17,628 nt of DNA from an uncultured Asticcacaulis sp. (GTDB lineage Bacteria > Pseudomonadota > Alphaproteobacteria > Caulobacterales > Caulobacteraceae), in NCBI GenBank assembly GCA_946480125.1, contig CAMLIY010000037.1, forward strand, positions 1 to 17,628. Direction: 5' to 3'. Both the position numbers and the translations under genes were made by a program. Every line of letters starts with the position of its first letter. The stretch's first letter is position 1. Shown here one piece after another: positions 14,439-17,628 of this stretch. The notes beneath the pieces were generated by a model. The model worked only from the letters and a program-made list of their open reading frames with translations, ran no database searches and was not told where the DNA came from.

Positions 14439-15512
14439 TTAACGGCGCAGAATGCCGATACTGAAGGCGGAATCTTCCGGCGCGGGGCCTGTAGACCCAC
14501 GCTCCATCAGGGTGAACTTCATGAGTTCGTGTTCGGGGCGCGATGCCTTGGCAGATCTTTTGTCCCTGATCCGGTCGACCAGGGTGGAAACGGCGGCTCT
14601 TCCCATCGCGCCGATAGGCTGATGTATAGTTGTGATGGTCGGCCAGGTGGCGGTTGCGATCAATGTATCATCGAAACCGACGACGCTCAGGTCTTCCGGA
14701 ATGCGCAGTTGCATACCATGAGCAACACCCAGAACGCCCGCGGCCATGTCGTCATTGGAGGCGAAGATGGCGGTCGGCCGCTCCATCCGGCGGAGCAGGT
14801 ATTGCGCGGCCTCCACACCGGATTGATAGGTATAAAGGCCTGGCGCCACGAGCGCCTCATCGATGGTAATACCGGCATTTTGGAGCGCCGTGGAATATCC
14901 ATAGAACCTGACCAGCGAAGAGGTGTGCCTTTGATGCCCCTTGACGAAGGCAATACGACGATGCCCCAGCTTGATCAGGTAGCGCGTCATGGCAACCGAA
15001 GCTTCAAAATCGTCGATACGCACGGCCGATACATCTTCGAGCGGCGTCGCGGACGCCAGGGAAAGCACCTGAATATTCTCGTTTTGCAGCAGACGGATTA
15101 AGGCTTCGGAATCACAAAGCGGCGGCGGCAGAATGATCCCGTCCACGCCTTGTTTGATGAGTTGGCTTATAGCCTGCCTTTCAGACTGGTCATCGTCAAA
15201 ACGTTCCAGAATCAGTTGGCAGCCGAGCCGGGACGTTTGTTCCAGACTGCCCACCAGGACTTCGTTCAGATAATGGGCGGACAGTTCGGAGTAAAGAATG
15301 CCCAGTTTGATCTTGGTAATGCCGGCGCGTGTGGATTGCGCGGCAAAATTGACGCTGTAATCGAGGGCCTTCAAGGATGCAAGCACCCGCGTCCGCATAG
15401 CTTCGCTGACATTGGTGTTTTTGTTGACCACACGCGAAACAGTCATAGGCGACACGCCCGCGTGCTTTGCGACGTCATAAATGGTGACAGGATTTCGATC
15501 AGAGTTTGCCAT
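14439..15512 (-). CDS. LacI-family transcriptional regulator 2
   Basis: A 357-residue paralogue of regulator 1; most blocks are shared (TSRLGCQLILE, DGIILPPPLCDS, VSAVRIDD, RPTAIFASNDDMA, LMKFTLMERGSTG). The HTH is at 9-29 (VTIYDVAKHAGVSPMTVSRVV); the recognition residues are Pro, Met and Arg, nearly those of regulator 1. The hinge AAQSTRAG again has Thr where LacI has Leu56. The frame is open to a TTG at 15563, but the ATG at 15512 gives an N-terminus matching regulator 1; none of the candidate starts has a strong Shine-Dalgarno sequence. No copy of the 14-bp operator is found upstream, so it is probably not under the same control. It likely controls the same operators or senses a different intermediate. 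Confidence 0.92.
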   Translation of the reverse strand: MANSDRNPVTIYDVAKHAGVSPMTVSRVVNKNTNVSEAMRTRVLASLKALDYSVNFAAQSTRAGITKIKLGILYSELSAHYLNEVLVGSLEQTSRLGCQLILERFDDDQSERQAISQLIKQGVDGIILPPPLCDSEALIRLLQNENIQVLSLASATPLEDVSAVRIDDFEASVAMTRYLIKLGHRRIAFVKGHQRHTSSLVRFYGYSTALQNAGITIDEALVAPGLYTYQSGVEAAQYLLRRMERPTAIFASNDDMAAGVLGVAHGMQLRIPEDLSVVGFDDTLIATATWPTITTIHQPIGAMGRAAVSTLVDRIRDKRSAKASRPEHELMKFTLMERGSTGPAPEDSAFSIGILRR

Positions 15513-15563
15513 GTACACGGATAGTCTTTCGTTTTCCGAAGACATACAAGTGCCCAAAGTCAA

Positions 15564-16130
15564 AGATCAATCCGTATCAACGGTCTTCACTTATTTCAGC
15601 CGTTCCATCCTATGCCGGCAAATGCCAAACTAACCCTGCAGACTAAAAAGCTGGTGACGTTATCACTGATTCGCTTCCGCCGTTCGTCCGCCGCGACGTC
15701 GCCTTCTAATGCCAGCCAATGCTGAGTTCGTTCGAGCGGCTCATTCGGACATAAACGCCGCCGCTTTCGGGCAAATAACTTTGAAATCTCTTTAATTTTA
15801 GTTTTGGAGTCCAGATTTGGCTGCGCCGTACGTTGTTTGAGCTGACGACCTTCAGGTTATGAGCCTGAATGCCTTCAGCTAAGTTCATCTGGCGACTCAG
15901 GCCATTTCGCGGAAAACCAAGTATCGTGACAGCTCAATGATGGGATTTGCCGACAGTTTTTACTGGTTTCAGATTGCGACTAATCCAATTCAAAAGATGT
16001 GGTGGCCTTTCGTGGATCAGCCCCGCTAAAGTCAGTGAGGCTTCAACAAACCCTGTCACAGACACCAAAAACCGCCACCAGTTTTCGACAGGTGCGAAAA
16101 ATATTATTAAGTTACAAGGCCTTACTGTTG
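15564..16130. other. gene-poor region with probable remnants
   Basis: About 570 bases upstream of regulator 2 without a convincing gene. Several short open frames on both strands lack recognisable domains and ribosome binding sites. It presumably holds the promoter of regulator 2, and it contains the tRNA-Met-like segment at about 15829-15885. Together with the truncated radC that follows, it looks like a scar of past insertions or deletions. Confidence 0.5.
15829..15885 (-). pseudogene. degenerate tRNA-Met(CAT)-like segment
   Basis: On the minus strand a 22-base run (15846-15867) reads like the anticodon arm and variable region of a bacterial initiator tRNA-Met: stem TCAGG / CCTGA closing loop CTCATAA with anticodon CAT, then AGGTCG. 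A TAGCTGA resembling the start of a D-arm precedes it and CTCAAAC resembling a T-loop follows. The D-arm is too short and the T-stem and acceptor stem do not pair, so this is not a working tRNA. It may be a decayed tRNA or attachment-site remnant, or chance. Confidence 0.35.
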
Positions 16131-16134
16131 AATA

Positions 16135-16302
16135 ATGGTGATCCATAATCACCCAAGTGGCGATCCCATGCCAAGCCAGGGTGATATCGACATGACCAAG
16201 CAGATCGTGGCCGCCGGCAAGCCGCTCAAGATCACTATACATGATCATCTCATCGTCGGCCGCGAAGGCGTGGCCAGCCTCAAGCAGATCGGCGCCTTTT
16301 AG
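16135..16302 (+). pseudogene. radC: 5'-truncated radC (JAMM/MPN domain remnant)
   Basis: The frame gives the last 52-55 residues of a RadC protein: HNHPSGDP, then [28 protein letters not shown] and a C-terminal IGAF before TAG (16300-16302). The metal-binding JAMM core H-x-H-x7-S-x2-D is intact, but an in-frame TGA (16129-16131) lies just upstream and the earlier part of the domain, including the first JAMM glutamate, and the helix-hairpin-helix region are absent. RadC-like proteins are common on integrated elements. This is a non-functional 3' fragment. Its stop interlocks with the stop of the convergent small protein gene. Confidence 0.8.
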
Positions 16303-16580
16303 CTGAGGAATTCGCGGGGCTCCGGATAGGCCGCGCCAACATCGACATTAATGCGAAGGCCAGCCTCTCTGGCAGATTGGAGACTGTGCAGATTGAGGAT
16401 TTTCGGCGCTGTCGCCTGCAAGGCCAATGGCCCCTGCGACGCCAGAGGCCGTCCGTCGATATCATATGAATAGTCGCCCACGATAAAAGCCGCCGGATTG
16501 CGGCGATCTTTCTGCACCTGAAGCGGATGCTCTATGCCCTCAACACTGACCCAGGCGGTATCGTATAATCTGGTGCTCAC
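16299..16580 (-). CDS. small conserved hypothetical protein, 'YDIDGRP' type, copy 2
   Basis: A 93-residue paralogue of the protein at 4-249, sharing RLYxxAWV at the start, [18 protein letters not shown] in the middle and APKILxLxSxxxAREAGL towards the end. A longer frame is open to 16697, but the GTG at 16580 is chosen: GAGG lies 6 bases upstream, and this start aligns exactly with the start of copy 1. Two ATGs at 16586 and 16595 are alternatives without a well-placed ribosome binding site. There is no signal peptide. Function unknown. The duplicate pair, one at each end of the catabolic locus and in opposite orientation, is noteworthy. Confidence 0.7.
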   Translation of the reverse strand: MSTRLYDTAWVSVEGIEHPLQVQKDRRNPAAFIVGDYSYDIDGRPLASQGPLALQATAPKILNLHSLQSAREAGLRINVDVGAAYPEPREFLS

Positions 16581-16776
16581 AGTCATCCTCGTCATTCGCT
16601 TGTCGTCTGCCGCTGGTTTCGGGGTACGAGACCAGCCGGCGGAGTCTAGACCGTATTTGACGCGCTGGCGATAGCCAAACCCACAGATACCCTCCACAAA
16701 TTATCCATGGACAGGGCAAATTCGCCCCGTCAGCCTGATTGAAAGCCTTGCAAAACAAGGCGATATCAACGCCATC

Positions 16777-17220
16777 CTAGGTAAGGTGATAATTGCCGCG
16801 CAATACATCGACATAGGTATCCTGTCCCGGCAAACAGCTTTCTATAGCATAGTGCAGTTGCTTGTTTTCCGTATAAAGTGTCCAGCGTCCTTGTCCGCGC
16901 GGCGTTTGATTGAGCAGAATCAGTCGATTATCGACCCATTGACCGCGTAAGGGATTGAATGGCGGGAACCCCCGGTCATCAAACCAGAACCCGCACAGAT
17001 TTTCGGAATCAGGATCGGCACAAAAGACGCCATGACCATCGAACCCCGAACCATCCGGCCCGCTTTGCTCATAATCAAAAATCACATTTTTGCGGGCATT
17101 ATCAAAGCGAAATCCCCAGCGTCCGCGATTCGGCCCGCTCCGGGTCCATGGATTGGGGCATACTACGCTTTCCCCGGACCAGTATCCCATAAATAAATCA
17201 AGACTATTGAGATCGAACAC
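16777..17220 (-). CDS. hypothetical protein resembling DUF1579 (lipocalin-like)
   Basis: A 147-residue soluble protein without a signal peptide. The pattern LDLFMGYWSGES at the N-terminus, regular GHGVFCAD, GFWFDDRGFPPF, LRGQWVDNRLILLNQ and GRWTLYTENKQLHYAIE blocks fit the antiparallel beta-barrel of DUF1579-like proteins, which have no established function. The GTG at 17220 is chosen because GGAGGG lies 6 bases upstream; the frame is open to another GTG at 17238, which lacks a ribosome binding site. It is transcribed in the same direction as copy 2 of the small protein, 196 bp upstream. The family assignment is by pattern only. Confidence 0.65.
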   Translation of the reverse strand: MFDLNSLDLFMGYWSGESVVCPNPWTRSGPNRGRWGFRFDNARKNVIFDYEQSGPDGSGFDGHGVFCADPDSENLCGFWFDDRGFPPFNPLRGQWVDNRLILLNQTPRGQGRWTLYTENKQLHYAIESCLPGQDTYVDVLRGNYHLT

Positions 17221-17295
17221 CTGACGCCCTCCAAACACTGACTGAGGTATAGCCTAAGGCGGGCCGATATTAAAAAACCATGCGCTTTGATGGTC

Positions 17296-17628
17296 TTAGT
17301 CGTGCAGCGGGATCAATGGCACGCCGAGCGCCTGCACGGCCTCAACCGAAGGCTGTCCTTGCGGCAAACCGTTATCAGCCTGGAATTGCTGCATGGCCGT
17401 CACCGTCTGTTTACCGAGCTGACCATCAATCGGCCCGGGATTATATCCCCTGGCCGCCAAGGCGCGCTGCACTTCCATGACTTTTTGCGCAGAGGTATTC
17501 TTGCCACAGATGACTTCACGCCAAACGGGCTGAGGCTCACCGATGATGCGCTGCCTGGGTACATCATTATAAACGGCCGGGACCGTATAGGTTTCTGTAC
17601 GGGCCGCTTGAGTCACCTTGCGCACATG
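17296..17628 (-). CDS. peptidoglycan-binding-domain protein, C-terminal part (runs off the window)
   Basis: At least 110 residues; the frame is still open at the window edge, so the N-terminus is missing. The visible part begins with a Tyr/Val-rich stretch (TETYTVPAVYNDV, VWREVIC) of the kind seen as repeats in envelope proteins. A peptidoglycan-binding type 1 domain (PF01471 type) follows: VMEVQRALAARGYNPGPIDG, LGKQTVTAMQQFQADNGLP. It is probably periplasmic or outer-membrane associated and attached to the cell wall. It is not evidently connected to the sugar locus. A GTG at 17625 is the first candidate start inside the window, but nothing supports it as the true start. Confidence 0.8.
   Translation of the reverse strand, partial: HVRKVTQAARTETYTVPAVYNDVPRQRIIGEPQPVWREVICGKNTSAQKVMEVQRALAARGYNPGPIDGQLGKQTVTAMQQFQADNGLPQGQPSVEAVQALGVPLIPLHD

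Noticed and set aside
16182..16195. TGATATCGACATGA, two mismatches to the operator, in the radC remnant
   Set aside because: It encodes conserved RadC residues (GDIDM) and lies in no promoter of a sugar gene, so it is probably chance.
15934..16248. 104-residue minus-strand ORF in the gap before radC
   Set aside because: No recognisable domain or ribosome binding site, and it runs over the radC remnant on the opposite strand.
1..17628. CRISPR array, complete insertion sequence or intact integrase
   Set aside because: Looked for regularly spaced repeats, transposase motifs and integrase-like frames; none was seen.

Overview
The window looks like a carbohydrate-utilisation locus from an alphaproteobacterium, most likely Caulobacterales (Asticcacaulis/Caulobacter-like). 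The reasons are a TonB-dependent receptor of the Xanthomonas/Caulobacter type, LacI-family regulators with palindromic operators, and tightly packed operons. The placement is by family resemblance only; no phylogenetic marker is present.

Layout. (1) 1-930: a small conserved hypothetical protein, about 300 bp with no recognisable gene, and the 3' remnant of an EAL-domain phosphodiesterase. (2) 977-5908: a TonB-dependent outer-membrane receptor (minus strand, with a strong intrinsic terminator) diverging from an exported right-handed beta-helix glycan enzyme (GH28/GH49-like). (3) 6038-9450: an operon holding a possible 18-aa leader ORF, a sucrose-permease-like MFS sugar/H+ symporter, a cytoplasmic GH88 unsaturated glucuronyl hydrolase and a Mak-type ROK hexokinase. 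(4) 9447-15512, minus strand: a LacI regulator, then downstream of it an operon of a 38-aa small ORF, GH97, GH43 and a second, paralogous LacI regulator. (5) 15513-17628: a gene-poor scar with a degenerate tRNA-Met-like segment, a 5'-truncated radC, a paralogue of the small protein of region 1, a DUF1579-like protein and the C-terminal part of a peptidoglycan-binding-domain protein.

How it works together. The 14-bp palindrome TGATATCGATATCA occurs three times perfectly and once with one mismatch. The copies lie upstream of the receptor, the beta-helix enzyme, the permease operon and the GH97 operon, so it is very probably the common operator of a LacI-type regulon covering every catabolic gene here. 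The inferred route is: uptake through the receptor; periplasmic trimming by the beta-helix enzyme, GH97 and GH43; import of a small oligosaccharide by the permease; cytoplasmic removal of an unsaturated uronate by GH88; phosphorylation of the released hexose (mannose or fructose by kinase family) by the ROK kinase. GH88 needs lyase products, yet no recognised polysaccharide lyase is present, so the beta-helix protein or a gene elsewhere must supply them. The substrate is not determined; a glucuronate-containing heteropolysaccharide such as a glucuronomannan-type gum is one hypothesis.

The most interesting points are the four-copy operator with two paralogous regulators, the non-canonical catalytic residues of the GH97, the unassigned beta-helix enzyme, two very small translationally coupled ORFs, and paralogous small proteins plus gene remnants at both edges of the locus.
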